A stretch of DNA of 64,000 nucleotides, from positions 62,001 through 126,000 of the forward strand of contig NZ_VFIA01000005.1 in assembly GCF_014282275.1 (NCBI RefSeq), written 5' to 3'. The stretch comes from Spirosoma utsteinense (GTDB lineage Bacteria; Bacteroidota; Bacteroidia; Cytophagales; Spirosomataceae). The notes under the pieces were generated by a model. The model had not been told where the DNA came from and ran no database searches. It saw only the letters and a list, made by a program, of their open reading frames with translations. Positions 24,814-33,617 of the stretch are shown here, one piece after another (position 1 is the stretch's first letter; every line of letters begins with the position of its first letter). The position numbers and the translations under genes were made by a program.

Positions 24814-27006
24814 CTACTTCATTAATTGATAGGTAGCAAATGCGCTCACATAAGCCAGTATCATCATATACGCGAGTTGTACGGCGGGCCACTTCCAGCT
24901 TTTCGTTTCACGCTGGGTGGCCGCCAGGGTACTCATACACATCATAGCGAACACGTAGAACACCAATAACGACCAGGCCAGAGCAGGCGTGTACATGGGC
25001 TGGCCTGTGTCGGGGTTTCGTTCTTCCCGGAGCCGCTGCCGTATGGTTGTGTTTTCCCCGTCGTCGTCCCCGGACCCTATGCTATAGATGGTAGACATCG
25101 TTCCAACGAAGACTTCGCGGGCCGCGAACGAACTGAGTAGCGCGATACCAATTTTCCAGTCGTAACCGAGTGGCCGAATAGCGGGCTCAATAAAATGGCC
25201 GAAATGACCAGCGTAGGAAGCTTCGAGCCGTTCTGACGCAATGCGGTTCTGGAGGTCATCGTTTGCCAGCGTTGCATTCTCCTTACGGACACGGGTTTCG
25301 GCTTGCTCGATGGCATTGCCCGGACCGTAGCTTGCCAGTACCCACAACACAATGGAGATTGCCAGAATAACACGCCCTGCTTCCCATACGAATGACCGAA
25401 CACTATCATATACTGTCATGCCGACATGGTTCCAGCGGGGTAATTTGAAGGTTGGCAGCTCCATAATAAAAAAACCGCGTTCTTTCGTCTTTAAGAGCAA
25501 CTTGAGCACATAAGCGGACAATAAAGCACTCACCAGGCCCAGCAGGTACAAACCCATCAGCGCGAGGCCCTGTAAGTTGAACAGGCCAATTACACGCTGG
25601 CTCGGCACAACCAGCGCAATAAGGATCGTATAAATGGGTAAACGAGCCGAACAGCTCATCAGGGGGGTAACAAGGATAGTAATCAGCCGGTCGCGTCGGG
25701 TACCAATACTACGCGTAGCCATGATGGCGGGTACAGCACAGGCCACACCCGAAATCAGGGGCACTACACTCCGGCCATTCAGTCCAAACTTGCGCATGAT
25801 CCGGTCCATGATGACCATGACCCGCGACATATAGCCCGATTCCTCCAGCAGCGCGACCAGCAGAAACAGAAACGCTATTTGAGGAATGAACACCAGTATA
25901 CCGCCAATTCCTGCCAGAATGCCATCGGTAAGTAGGTCAGTAAGGGGGCCGGCTGGTAAACTCGCTTTCAGTTGGCCATTGAGCCAGGCTACCCCCGTGT
26001 CAATAGCATCCATGAATGGCTGCGCCCAGGCGAAAATTGCCTGGAAGATCAGTAGTAACACCATCCCGAAGATTGCGTAGCCCCAAACCGGGTGTAACAG
26101 AATACGATCGAACTTCTGGCTCCAGGTAGGCTGACCAATAGGTCGCTGGTCAGTTACCGCTTCACTAACGACCGTAGCGATACGTTTGTAGCGTGTAATG
26201 GTTTCGTTTGCCTGAAACGTGGGCTCACTGAAGTTGTGTTTCTTGATGATCTCGTCAAGTCCAACCTGTTGAGAGCGGTTCAGGAACGAAAATCCATCGT
26301 GCTGAATAATGTATTGAAGGGCGAGGTAATTGTTGGTTAGCTGATAGTGTTCTTTCGTATCAGTAATCAGATCGGGTTCTCCATCAGCGGGGTCGAAAAA
26401 GAGCTGGCCGGGTAAGGTCGGGTGCTCAAGTTGGCCCATCACTGCTTTTTTGAGCGAGTCGATTCCTTCTCCGGTCCGGGCATTGATGCGTACAACGGGT
26501 ACCCCCAGCCGCATGGCCAACCGTACCGAATTCACCTGCTTGCTCTGTTTCATGGCTACATCGAGCATGTTCAGAGCCAGAACCGTTGGCACACCCAGGT
26601 CGGCTACCTGCGTAAAGAGAAGCAGGTTACGGTGCAGATTCGACGCATCGACGACCACTACAGCCACATCCGGATAATCCGGGTGCGCTGGATTGGCCAG
26701 GATATCAGTGACAAGCTGTTCGTCTAAGGATTTGGGATAAATGGAATAAACGCCCGGCAGGTCAACGACGGTAGCCGTAAGTTGTGCATCGACCGTCCAG
26801 GTGCCGGATTTCTTATCGACCGTTACACCGGGGAAGTTACCGGTCTTCTGGCGCATGCCCGTCAGTTGATTGAACAGCGACGACTTACCGGCATTCGGGT
26901 TGCCAATAAGGGCAAGTATGGGGGAGGTACTCAAGGACGCGGTGAGTTTGTGTTTTGCGTGTCTGCGTATTTGTCGGTTCAGCGCCGGTCGACCGGGCAT
27001 AAACAC
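24814..27006 (-). CDS. feoB: Ferrous iron transport protein B
   Basis: 730 residues: an N-terminal GTPase (G1 GNPNAGKSSLFN, G3 DLPGVYSI, G4 NMLD) followed by a helical regulatory part and a membrane domain with two 'Gate' repeats (GILVFIPQIAFLFLLVALLEESGYMSR; CSARLPIYTIL). It is the cytoplasmic-membrane Fe2+ importer. The ATG at 27006 gives a ~30-residue basic extension before the first GTPase strand (ILALIGNPN). ATG at 27000 or TTG at 26934 are alternatives, the last giving the length nearest to relatives. feoA lies 32 bases upstream, so the two form an operon. No Fur site was recognised. Confidence 0.95.
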   Translation of the reverse strand: MFMPGRPALNRQIRRHAKHKLTASLSTSPILALIGNPNAGKSSLFNQLTGMRQKTGNFPGVTVDKKSGTWTVDAQLTATVVDLPGVYSIYPKSLDEQLVTDILANPAHPDYPDVAVVVVDASNLHRNLLLFTQVADLGVPTVLALNMLDVAMKQSKQVNSVRLAMRLGVPVVRINARTGEGIDSLKKAVMGQLEHPTLPGQLFFDPADGEPDLITDTKEHYQLTNNYLALQYIIQHDGFSFLNRSQQVGLDEIIKKHNFSEPTFQANETITRYKRIATVVSEAVTDQRPIGQPTWSQKFDRILLHPVWGYAIFGMVLLLIFQAIFAWAQPFMDAIDTGVAWLNGQLKASLPAGPLTDLLTDGILAGIGGILVFIPQIAFLFLLVALLEESGYMSRVMVIMDRIMRKFGLNGRSVVPLISGVACAVPAIMATRSIGTRRDRLITILVTPLMSCSARLPIYTILIALVVPSQRVIGLFNLQGLALMGLYLLGLVSALLSAYVLKLLLKTKERGFFIMELPTFKLPRWNHVGMTVYDSVRSFVWEAGRVILAISIVLWVLASYGPGNAIEQAETRVRKENATLANDDLQNRIASERLEASYAGHFGHFIEPAIRPLGYDWKIGIALLSSFAAREVFVGTMSTIYSIGSGDDDGENTTIRQRLREERNPDTGQPMYTPALAWSLLVFYVFAMMCMSTLAATQRETKSWKWPAVQLAYMMILAYVSAFATYQLMK

Positions 27007-27038
27007 GAAAACCCCGAACCCACAAACACCCGCAACAG

Positions 27039-27266
27039 TTAATTTTCGATCAATATCGTAGCCGCTTCAGACCGACGCATCGACAGGCAGTACCCGGACA
27101 CATTCAGGCAAATAGGGTCGCCTAAGGGAGCTTTGCAATGCAAACACACTTCAGCACCAGGCAGACACCCCATTTCGAGCAATTTCAGCGACATCAACTG
27201 ATCGTTGAACGACTCAATAGTGGCTCGTTCTCCTGGTTTAAGGTCCGCTACACTGCGCTTACTCAT
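27039..27266 (-). CDS. feoA: Ferrous iron transport protein A (SH3-like)
   Basis: 75 residues from the ATG at 27266 (MSKRSVADLKPGERATI); the frame is open 38 codons further up, but the added residues are unlike FeoA. The pattern L-K-P-G-E-x-A-x-I, then LLEMGCLPGAEVCLHCKAPLGDPI and a C-terminal LSMRRSEAATI strand are typical of the small SH3-like FeoA domain that supports FeoB. The gene overlaps nothing; feoB follows by 32 bases. Confidence 0.92.
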   Translation of the reverse strand: MSKRSVADLKPGERATIESFNDQLMSLKLLEMGCLPGAEVCLHCKAPLGDPICLNVSGYCLSMRRSEAATILIEN

Positions 27267-27376
27267 GGCCTTGGGTGCCGGTGCGAATCGGCTATCTTTA
27301 TTTAGATTCAGTTTAATTAACACAAGATTACGGCGGAAAGTTTGTTGATGCAAGAGGGATGAGCAGAAATTATAAC

Positions 27377-28141
27377 TCACTGCATCAAATCCCAGGCAAA
27401 CCGTAAAATGGTGGCGGCAATCACCAGCAGGAAGAATATCCGGATGAACTGGTTCCCTTTTAAAATGGCCAGTCGGGCACCCAGAAAAGCCCCTGACAGG
27501 TTGGCCACAGCCATTGGTAAGGCAACTACATATAATAAGCCACCCTTATTGATAAAAAACAGCGTACTAGCCAGGTTTGTGGCTGCATTGACCAGCTTTG
27601 CATGGGCACTGGCTTTCAGAAAATCGAACCCGATGAGCGTAATGAATCCCAATACCAGAAAGCTACCCGTTCCCGGCCCGAAAAAACCGTCATAGAAACC
27701 CAGCCCTACGCCCATTATCCACATCCGTATCCGCTGCTGTTGAGTCGACACAGTCCGATGCGGCAACTGCCCGAAATCTTTTTTAACCAGTGTATACGTG
27801 AATACAACGACCAGCATCAACAGAACGAACGGCTTCATATAGGTATTAGGCACGCGGGTCAGGGTCCACGAACCCAGCCAGGATGCGCTGAAGGCAATGG
27901 CCATCACGGGGGCAATAAATCGGCCAGCGACCGCCACCCGACGACTGTATTGAAAAGCGCCCATCAGGCTACCGGCCAGCGACGGAATTTTTGTCGTGCC
28001 GATCAGTGTCGGAACCGGGTACTGAGGCAGGGTGAATAACAGGGCGGGCGTTTGAATCAGGCCACCCCCACCAATGATCGCATCGACAAAGCCAGCTAAA
28101 AAAGCGAAGGTACAAAGCGTAAGAATTGTAGTTAACTCCAT
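27377..28141 (-). CDS. TauE/SafE-family permease (UPF0721)
   Basis: 254 residues with about eight membrane helices. It opens with CTFAFLAGFVDAIIGGGGLIQTP, the glycine-rich motif of the family, and a second copy-like region GLGFYDGFFGPGTGSFL occurs in the middle, reflecting the internal duplication known in TauE/SafE. Members export sulfite, sulfoacetate or related anions; the substrate here is unknown. Located upstream of feoA on the same strand with a ~110-base gap, so co-transcription is possible but not shown. Confidence 0.88.
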   Translation of the reverse strand: MELTTILTLCTFAFLAGFVDAIIGGGGLIQTPALLFTLPQYPVPTLIGTTKIPSLAGSLMGAFQYSRRVAVAGRFIAPVMAIAFSASWLGSWTLTRVPNTYMKPFVLLMLVVVFTYTLVKKDFGQLPHRTVSTQQQRIRMWIMGVGLGFYDGFFGPGTGSFLVLGFITLIGFDFLKASAHAKLVNAATNLASTLFFINKGGLLYVVALPMAVANLSGAFLGARLAILKGNQFIRIFFLLVIAATILRFAWDLMQ

Positions 28142-28189
28142 AGAACCCGCAAATAGCAGACTTTTCTTTTTCCCATCACCGTTCCGCCG

Positions 28190-28197
28190 TAAATTTG
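28190..28197 (+). promoter_or_regulatory. Putative -7 box TAAATTTG for the ccm operon
   Basis: TAAATTTG matches TAnnTTTG and ends 19 bases before the ccmB ATG (28217). It is the only such word in the spacer between the divergent TauE-like gene and ccmB. Confidence 0.5.
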
Positions 28198-28216
28198 CCC
28201 GATCTTAAGAGGAAGT

Positions 28217-28891
28217 ATGGCAGAATCGGTACGACAAATCGGGGCATTGATGCGGAAAGAGTTTCTGCTGGAATGGCGGCAACGCTATGCCCTGAATGGT
28301 ATGCTGCTCTACATTGTCGGGGCCGTGTTCGTTTGTTACCTTAGTTTCAATGCCCGCCGTGGGCAGCTGACGCCCATAGTCTGGAACACGCTGTTTTGGA
28401 TTATTCTGTTGTTTACGGCCATCAATGCCATTGCAAAAAGCTTCGTACAGGAGCGCTCAGGAAGGCAGTTGTACTATTACACCCTGGTTAGTCCGCAGCA
28501 GATAATCCTGTCGAAGATTGGCTACAATACGGTGCTGATGCTGATGCTGTCCCTGCTGGGTTTCGGCACGTATGCGTTCGTTTTGGGAAATCAGGCGCAG
28601 GATGTACCTCTTTATCTGCTGACGCTGGTACTGGGGGCCATAGGATTTGCGGCCTCGCTGACGTTGGTGTCGGGCATTGCGAGCAAAGCGGAAAACCCGG
28701 CTACCCTGATGGCGGTACTGAGTTTCCCAATCATCCTGCCGTTGTTGCTGATGCTGCTGAAGATATCGAAGAATGCCCTGGATGGTCTCGACCGAAGCGT
28801 CAGCACCGATGAGATCTGGATCGTCCTGGCTATCGATGCCATCGTTCTGACGCTATCCTGGTTACTGTTCCCGTTCTTATGGCGGAGCTGA
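28217..28891 (+). CDS. ccmB: Haem exporter protein B (CcmB)
   Basis: 224 residues, about six membrane helices. Typical CcmB features: cytoplasmic start MRKEFLLEWRQRYALNG, a helix pair, and the loop AKSFVQERSGRQLYYYTLVSPQQIILSKI. CcmB is the membrane part of the CcmAB ATPase that releases holo-CcmE from CcmC in cytochrome c maturation. It is first in ccmB-C-D-E-F; ccmA, encoding its ATPase, is not in this window. A 118-base spacer separates it from ccmC. Confidence 0.92.
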   Translation: MAESVRQIGALMRKEFLLEWRQRYALNGMLLYIVGAVFVCYLSFNARRGQLTPIVWNTLFWIILLFTAINAIAKSFVQERSGRQLYYYTLVSPQQIILSKIGYNTVLMLMLSLLGFGTYAFVLGNQAQDVPLYLLTLVLGAIGFAASLTLVSGIASKAENPATLMAVLSFPIILPLLLMLLKISKNALDGLDRSVSTDEIWIVLAIDAIVLTLSWLLFPFLWRS

Positions 28892-29009
28892 TGTAAAGCG
28901 GCCGGGCGGAGGTCTCCGCAGCTGGTTCGTTAATTGATAAAAACAGGGGTTTCAAGCCCTCATACATTGTTTAGTTAAATGAAACGGACAGAATGTCTGT
29001 CTTACCAAT

Positions 29010-29669
29010 ATGAAAAACACCTGGTGGAAGGCCCTCGCGGTTCTGATATTAGTTTACGTCATTCTACAGGGTTTGCTGGGTATCGTACCGCGTCAGCCCA
29101 TCCTCAACGAAAGCATCAGGAATGTGTATTTCCATGTTCCCCTCTGGTTCGGCATGATCGTCCTGTTACTAACCTCAGCGATCTATTCGATCCGCTATTT
29201 ACGCAGCGGCCGGTTTGATGATGATCTGGTGGCGGTTGAGTTTGCTAACTCAGCTATTTTGTTTGGCCTGCTTGGTTGCGCTACCGGATCCCTCTGGGCC
29301 AACTTCACCTGGGGCGAACCCTGGCCCAACGACCCTAAACTGAACAGTGTCGCCGTAGGGATGCTGATGTATCTGGCATATTTGATTCTCCGTGGTTCAT
29401 TCGACGACGAGCAACGCCGGGCCCGCATTTCGGCGGTTTACAACATATTCGCTTTTGCTGTTTTTGTCCCGCTCATTTTCATCGTGCCGCGCCTGACCGA
29501 TTCGCTTCACCCCGGTAATGGTGGTAACCCGGCCTTTGGTAAATATGACATGGATAGCCAGATGCGGATGGTGTTCTACCCGGCTGTTATCGGGTTCACG
29601 TTACTGGGTGTCTGGATTACTGAACTACACGTTCGGATGCGTCGGGTCAAAGCGGCTTTAGATGATTAA
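29010..29669 (+). CDS. ccmC: Cytochrome c biogenesis protein CcmC/CcsA-like
   Basis: 219 residues, six helices. CcmC hallmarks are the periplasmic His in RNVYFHVPLWFGM, the haem-handling tryptophan-rich loop (here LWANFTWGEPWPNDPK, versus WGTWWxWD in proteobacteria) and a second conserved His before the last part (TDSLHPGNGG). In the system it loads haem onto CcmE. An ATG 8 bases before the ccmC stop (29662) could couple translation to the next gene. Confidence 0.92.
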   Translation: MKNTWWKALAVLILVYVILQGLLGIVPRQPILNESIRNVYFHVPLWFGMIVLLLTSAIYSIRYLRSGRFDDDLVAVEFANSAILFGLLGCATGSLWANFTWGEPWPNDPKLNSVAVGMLMYLAYLILRGSFDDEQRRARISAVYNIFAFAVFVPLIFIVPRLTDSLHPGNGGNPAFGKYDMDSQMRMVFYPAVIGFTLLGVWITELHVRMRRVKAALDD

Positions 29670-29739
29670 ATCCTTAGGCTTTAAACCGAATGATTCCGCT
29701 TCTTTTTGCGTTAATTTCATAGTTATTCCCCGTATACCA

Positions 29740-29994
29740 ATGCGACTGCCCCTTTTGATGAAAGCGCCCCTGGCGGCCCTGCTTCTGCTCAGCCAAACCC
29801 TTATGGCTCAACAGCCTGTTTCAGATGGCGTAGAGATGGCGGATCGCCTTCGGGCCGATGGTAAAATATGGGTTGTGGTAGCCGTTATCGCGGCTGTTTT
29901 TACGGGTATCATCGTATACCTCATCCGGCTTGACCGGCAGATTGGCAAACTCGAAAAAGAAGTGAAAGAGAAAAAAACGAACTATAGCTTGTAA
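29740..29994 (+). CDS. CcmD-like small membrane protein
   Basis: 84 residues from the ATG at 29740; the frame opens at 29662 overlapping ccmC. It starts with a signal-peptide-like segment (LLMKAPLAALLLLSQTLMAQQP) that ends near an AQQ processing site. Then come DGKIWVVVAVIAAVFTGIIVYLI, one membrane helix, and a charged tail (RLDRQIGKLEKEVKEKK). CcmD in other bacteria is a tiny membrane peptide that stabilises CcmC-CcmE; position and the last ~50 residues support this, but the signal-peptide addition is a difference from the proteobacterial form. ccmE follows by 8 bases. Confidence 0.75.
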   Translation: MRLPLLMKAPLAALLLLSQTLMAQQPVSDGVEMADRLRADGKIWVVVAVIAAVFTGIIVYLIRLDRQIGKLEKEVKEKKTNYSL

Positions 29995-30002
29995 GCCTAC
30001 CT

Positions 30003-30443
30003 ATGAAACTCTCTCATATTTTTGGAATCGTTGTTATTGCGCTGGCTATCGGCATCATTGTTTCCACCGCTGGTGACGCCAGTTCTTACGTTACATTCAG
30101 GCAGGCTAGCGAACTCGCTAAAGATGGCGACGAGAAGATGATCCATGTCGTTGGCAAAGTGCAGAAAGATGCACAGGGCCGGATTACCGACATGTTGTAT
30201 GACCCCGCCATTGACCCCAACCACTTCGAGTTTACGCTTGTCGATAACAACCAGCAGGCACAGAAGGTAGTCTTCAACAGTCCTAAACCACAGGATTTCG
30301 ACCGTTCGGAGCAAATTGTGATCATTGGTGCCATGCAGGGCGATCATTTTCAATGTAACAAGATTCTGCTGAAGTGTCCCTCCAAGTACCAGAACGACAA
30401 ACTGGAAACGACCGAACACGAAGCAAAAACAGCTCAATTGTAA
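30003..30443 (+). CDS. ccmE: Haem chaperone CcmE, CXXXY type
   Basis: 146 residues: an N-terminal membrane anchor (FGIVVIALAIGIIVSTAG) and an OB-fold periplasmic domain. In classical CcmE haem is attached to the His of an H-x-x-x-Y motif; here the corresponding motif is C-P-S-K-Y with Cys125 and Tyr129. Cys-type CcmE is known from sulfate reducers and archaea, where it goes with the reduced 'system I*'. The call as CcmE rests on anchor, length, fold pattern (VTFRQASELAKDGDEKMIHVVGKV compressed form) and neighbours ccmC and ccmF. Confidence 0.9.
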   Translation: MKLSHIFGIVVIALAIGIIVSTAGDASSYVTFRQASELAKDGDEKMIHVVGKVQKDAQGRITDMLYDPAIDPNHFEFTLVDNNQQAQKVVFNSPKPQDFDRSEQIVIIGAMQGDHFQCNKILLKCPSKYQNDKLETTEHEAKTAQL

Positions 30444-30523
30444 AAAGCTACCTGGTAAAGTAGCTCTTTGTGAGCTGTTCAACTTCACTTTTGTAGTCTT
30501 CAGCTCCTTTACTCTTTCTATCA

Positions 30524-33190
30524 ATGATTCATACCACAGTCGGGCAACTTGGCCACTTTCTTGTCATCCTGTCGTTTGTAACGGCACTGCTGGCAACGGT
30601 AGCTTATTTCATTTCAGCCCTCGGACGCCAGGGCAGTACCCGGAAGTCGCTCGTTGAAGAGCCACAGCTGGCCTACGCGGGCGAATCGAGCTTTGGCGGA
30701 AAAACGACAAAGCGGAAAGCAAGTCCGCCAGCCGGAGCCGCTAACGCCGGCGCTGACAAAGATGACTGGCGTACACTGGCACGCTGGGCGTTTTATATTC
30801 ACGGGTTAGCCGTAATCGGCGTAGGGGTGAGCCTTTACTGGATCATCTATAACCATTACTTCGAGTACCACTACGCCTGGAGTCACTCGTCGCTGGCTTT
30901 GCCTGTGCAGTACATGATTTCCTGCTTCTGGGAAGGACAGGAAGGATCGTTCCTGCTCTGGCTTTTCTGGAATGCGGTGCTGGGTGCCGTCCTGATTCAG
31001 AAGAGCGGTTCAAAATGGGAAGCTCCTATGATGACCGTCTTCGCGCTGGTGCAGGCTTTTCTGGCTTCAATGATTCTGGGCATCGTCTTTGGCGATACGT
31101 TCAAGATCGGTTCGTCGCCATTTCTATTGCTGACCGAAGCGATGCCCGATGCGCCCATCTTCACGGCCGATCCAACGTTTGTCCCTAAGGATGGTAATGG
31201 CCTGAACCCGTTACTTCAGAACTACTGGATGGTTATCCACCCCCCAACGCTTTTCCTTGGCTTTGCGCTGACGCTGGTGCCCTTCGCCTATTGCATTGCC
31301 GGTCTATGGCGGAATCAGCCCCTCGAATGGATTCGGCCTGCCCTTCCCTGGACGCTTTTTGGTGCTATGGTCCTGGGCGTTGGTATCATGATGGGTGGTT
31401 ACTGGGCTTACGAAACGCTGAACTTCGGGGGGTACTGGAACTGGGACCCCGTCGAAAATGCCGTCTACGTTCCCTGGCTGGTTATGGTAGCTTCGCTCCA
31501 TACGATGCTCATAGCGAAGCGCTCATCGACAGGCTTGAAAACAGCTGTCATACTGACTATCGCTACGTTCCTGCTGATTCTGTACTCGACCTTCCTGACG
31601 CGGAGTGGTATTCTGGGAAATGCATCGGTTCACTCGTTTACTGATCTGGGCTTGTCGGGACAGTTGCTGGTTTATCTGCTGGCCTTTGTTGTGATGGCTA
31701 TTGTGCTGGCAACCGTTAAGTGGAAACACATTCCCAGCGATGCGGACGAAACATCGGTGTACAGCAAAGAATTCTGGGTGTTCATTGGCGCTACGGTCCT
31801 GTGTCTGGCCGCTTTTCAGGTTATTGCAACTACTTCGATTCCTGTTTATAACAAAGTACTGGAGCTATTTGGCAAAGTATCTAACCTGGCCCTGCCCGCC
31901 GATCAAATTGCCCACTACAACAAATTTCAGGTTTGGTTCTTTGTCATAATCGCCCTGATAACGGGTGTAGGCCAATACATGTGGTGGCGCAAACTGGACA
32001 ACAAAAAGTGGGATGCGCTCATCACCCCCGGCATTTTGACGCTGCTGCTAAGCGCGGCTCTGATTGCCATTGGTGAGGTCAAAAACCCGGTTTATATGGC
32101 GTTGCTGGTAGCGTCTATATTTGCGCTGATGACGAACGGTACTATTCTGCTGGGCATTATCCGGGGTAATTACCGGCTGTCGGGTGGCGCTATCTCGCAC
32201 ATCGGTATGGCGCTTATGCTGATCGGTATTTTGTACTCCGCTGGTTTTACCAAAGTTATTTCGATCAATAACACGGGTATGCTTATCTCGAAGCAGGACG
32301 TGTTTACGAAAGACAATAACAAGGAAAATAAAGAAAACACCCTGCTTTGGCTGAATCAGTCGGAACGGATGGGGACCTATCAGCTGACCTATCGCGGCAG
32401 GCGTATTCAGGCGCGTGACGTACCAGGGTACATTCCAACGAAAGACATTTCTGTGATCGAAGGCGATTTCCACGGTGTTGCTCAGCGCGACATCGAGCAG
32501 AACGGAAAGCTGTATCACAAAAAAGGCGATACGCTGGCTCTTTATCCGGAGAACACTTATTATGAGGTAGAGTACCGTGAGCCGAACGGCAAAATCTTCA
32601 CGCTCTATCCACGCGCGCAGGTAAATGAACGGATGGGCCTGCTGGCTTCGCCCGATATTCGTCACCAGGCGGGACGCGATACGTATACGTTCGTATCATC
32701 CGTGCCCGATCCAAGTGCCGAAAACACCTGGGAGAAAACAGAAACCTACTCGGTAGCGGTTAAAGACACCTTCTTCCTGAACGACTACGTCGCTATACTG
32801 GACGATGTATCCCGGACAACCGAGGTGGAAGGCATGGAAATTGGCCCGAACGATGCCGCTGTGAAAGCACGGGTACGGGTACTGGACAAAAACGGGGAGC
32901 ACATCCTCAACCCTACGTTTATTATCAAAGACCGGCTGGTAGGCCGACGGGCCGAAACGAGCGATGAACTCGGTATTCGGATCCAGCTTAATGAAATCAA
33001 CCCCCAAACAGGCAAATTTACGTTTGCGGTGAATCGCACACAGCGCGATTATATTGTGATGAAAGCGCTGGAGAAGCCGCTCATCAACCTGCTTTGGATC
33101 GGCACGCTCATTGTTGTGCTCGGCTTCCTGATCGCTACCATCCGTCGCTACCGGGAGTTCACCAAAATGAGCAGTAAAACAGTTGATTAG
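30524..33190 (+). CDS. ccmF: Cytochrome c haem lyase subunit CcmF
   Basis: 888 residues, a multi-spanning protein of the cytochrome c assembly (CcsA/CcmF) family. The tryptophan-rich haem motif reads GYWNWDPVENAVYVPWL. Conserved segments include FWEGQEGSFLLWLFWN, WMVIHPPTLFLGF and FLTRSGILGNASVHSF. After the first helix there is an unusual ~55-residue hydrophilic insert rich in Ser, Lys, Ala and Gly (about 30-85). A large C-terminal periplasmic domain (~600-850) is followed by a last helix. With CcmH absent here, CcmF probably takes haem from CcmE and attaches it to apocytochrome c. Last gene of the operon; a long inverted repeat follows. Confidence 0.92.
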   Translation: MIHTTVGQLGHFLVILSFVTALLATVAYFISALGRQGSTRKSLVEEPQLAYAGESSFGGKTTKRKASPPAGAANAGADKDDWRTLARWAFYIHGLAVIGVGVSLYWIIYNHYFEYHYAWSHSSLALPVQYMISCFWEGQEGSFLLWLFWNAVLGAVLIQKSGSKWEAPMMTVFALVQAFLASMILGIVFGDTFKIGSSPFLLLTEAMPDAPIFTADPTFVPKDGNGLNPLLQNYWMVIHPPTLFLGFALTLVPFAYCIAGLWRNQPLEWIRPALPWTLFGAMVLGVGIMMGGYWAYETLNFGGYWNWDPVENAVYVPWLVMVASLHTMLIAKRSSTGLKTAVILTIATFLLILYSTFLTRSGILGNASVHSFTDLGLSGQLLVYLLAFVVMAIVLATVKWKHIPSDADETSVYSKEFWVFIGATVLCLAAFQVIATTSIPVYNKVLELFGKVSNLALPADQIAHYNKFQVWFFVIIALITGVGQYMWWRKLDNKKWDALITPGILTLLLSAALIAIGEVKNPVYMALLVASIFALMTNGTILLGIIRGNYRLSGGAISHIGMALMLIGILYSAGFTKVISINNTGMLISKQDVFTKDNNKENKENTLLWLNQSERMGTYQLTYRGRRIQARDVPGYIPTKDISVIEGDFHGVAQRDIEQNGKLYHKKGDTLALYPENTYYEVEYREPNGKIFTLYPRAQVNERMGLLASPDIRHQAGRDTYTFVSSVPDPSAENTWEKTETYSVAVKDTFFLNDYVAILDDVSRTTEVEGMEIGPNDAAVKARVRVLDKNGEHILNPTFIIKDRLVGRRAETSDELGIRIQLNEINPQTGKFTFAVNRTQRDYIVMKALEKPLINLLWIGTLIVVLGFLIATIRRYREFTKMSSKTVD

Positions 33191-33195
33191 TCGAT

Positions 33196-33273
33196 CAGTC
33201 AATGAGTTGGCCAGTCAGTCAGTGGTGAGTTGAAAAGCGACAGCCACTGACTAACTGGCCAACTCATTGACTG
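33196..33273. repeat. 30-bp near-perfect inverted repeat of GTCA/TGACT words
   Basis: Arms 33196-33225 and 33244-33273 pair with one mismatch around an 18-base loop. Each arm is itself made of short repeated words (GTCAGTCAGT; AGTTGGCCAGTCAG). It lies 6 bases after ccmF and 20 bases before the next gene. It could terminate transcription, but there is no U-tract. Confidence 0.75.
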
Positions 33274-33292
33274 GCCAACTCCCTATCTGCCC

Positions 33293-33547
33293 ATGAAACT
33301 ACCCGAAATCCTCCTCCTGGCTGCGGCTGCCGGCTTCCTGACCATCTGGATTGCTGAATTTCAGCGTACAACTTTTGCCGAGAGTTATTGGTTATTGATG
33401 TTGTGTCTGGCCTTTCTGCTGGCATTTCAGTTTGTCAGAAACAAACGACTCGAACGGGAAAAGACCATTTCTCCAACGATCAAACAGATGGTGAACGATC
33501 GGAAGAAAGCAACAGAACCGTCTAAAAAGCCAGCCAGAAAGAAGTAG
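33293..33547 (+). CDS. Small two-helix membrane protein
   Basis: 84 residues: two hydrophobic helices (ILLLAAAAGFLTIWIAEF and SYWLLMLCLAFLLAFQF), then a very basic Lys/Arg tail. I recognise no family. Orientation and spacing after ccmF suggest it might be in the same transcript if the hairpin is leaky. The composition and the clean start (ATG at 33293) support coding. The role is unknown. Confidence 0.65.
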   Translation: MKLPEILLLAAAAGFLTIWIAEFQRTTFAESYWLLMLCLAFLLAFQFVRNKRLEREKTISPTIKQMVNDRKKATEPSKKPARKK

Positions 33548-33583
33548 CCGCCCGGGATTGTCTCTCCGAGATGCTTAATCTGT

Positions 33584-33591
33584 TAGCTTTG
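33584..33591 (+). promoter_or_regulatory. Putative promoter, TTG and TAGCTTTG, for the second CorC-type gene
   Basis: TAGCTTTG fits the -7 consensus and ends 26 bases before the TTG start at 33618. A TTG at 33558-33560 gives a 23-base spacer, within the TTG-N17-23-TAnnTTTG range described for Bacteroidota. Confidence 0.6.
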
Positions 33592-33617
33592 TATTACACA
33601 GGATAGATCAATTACTC

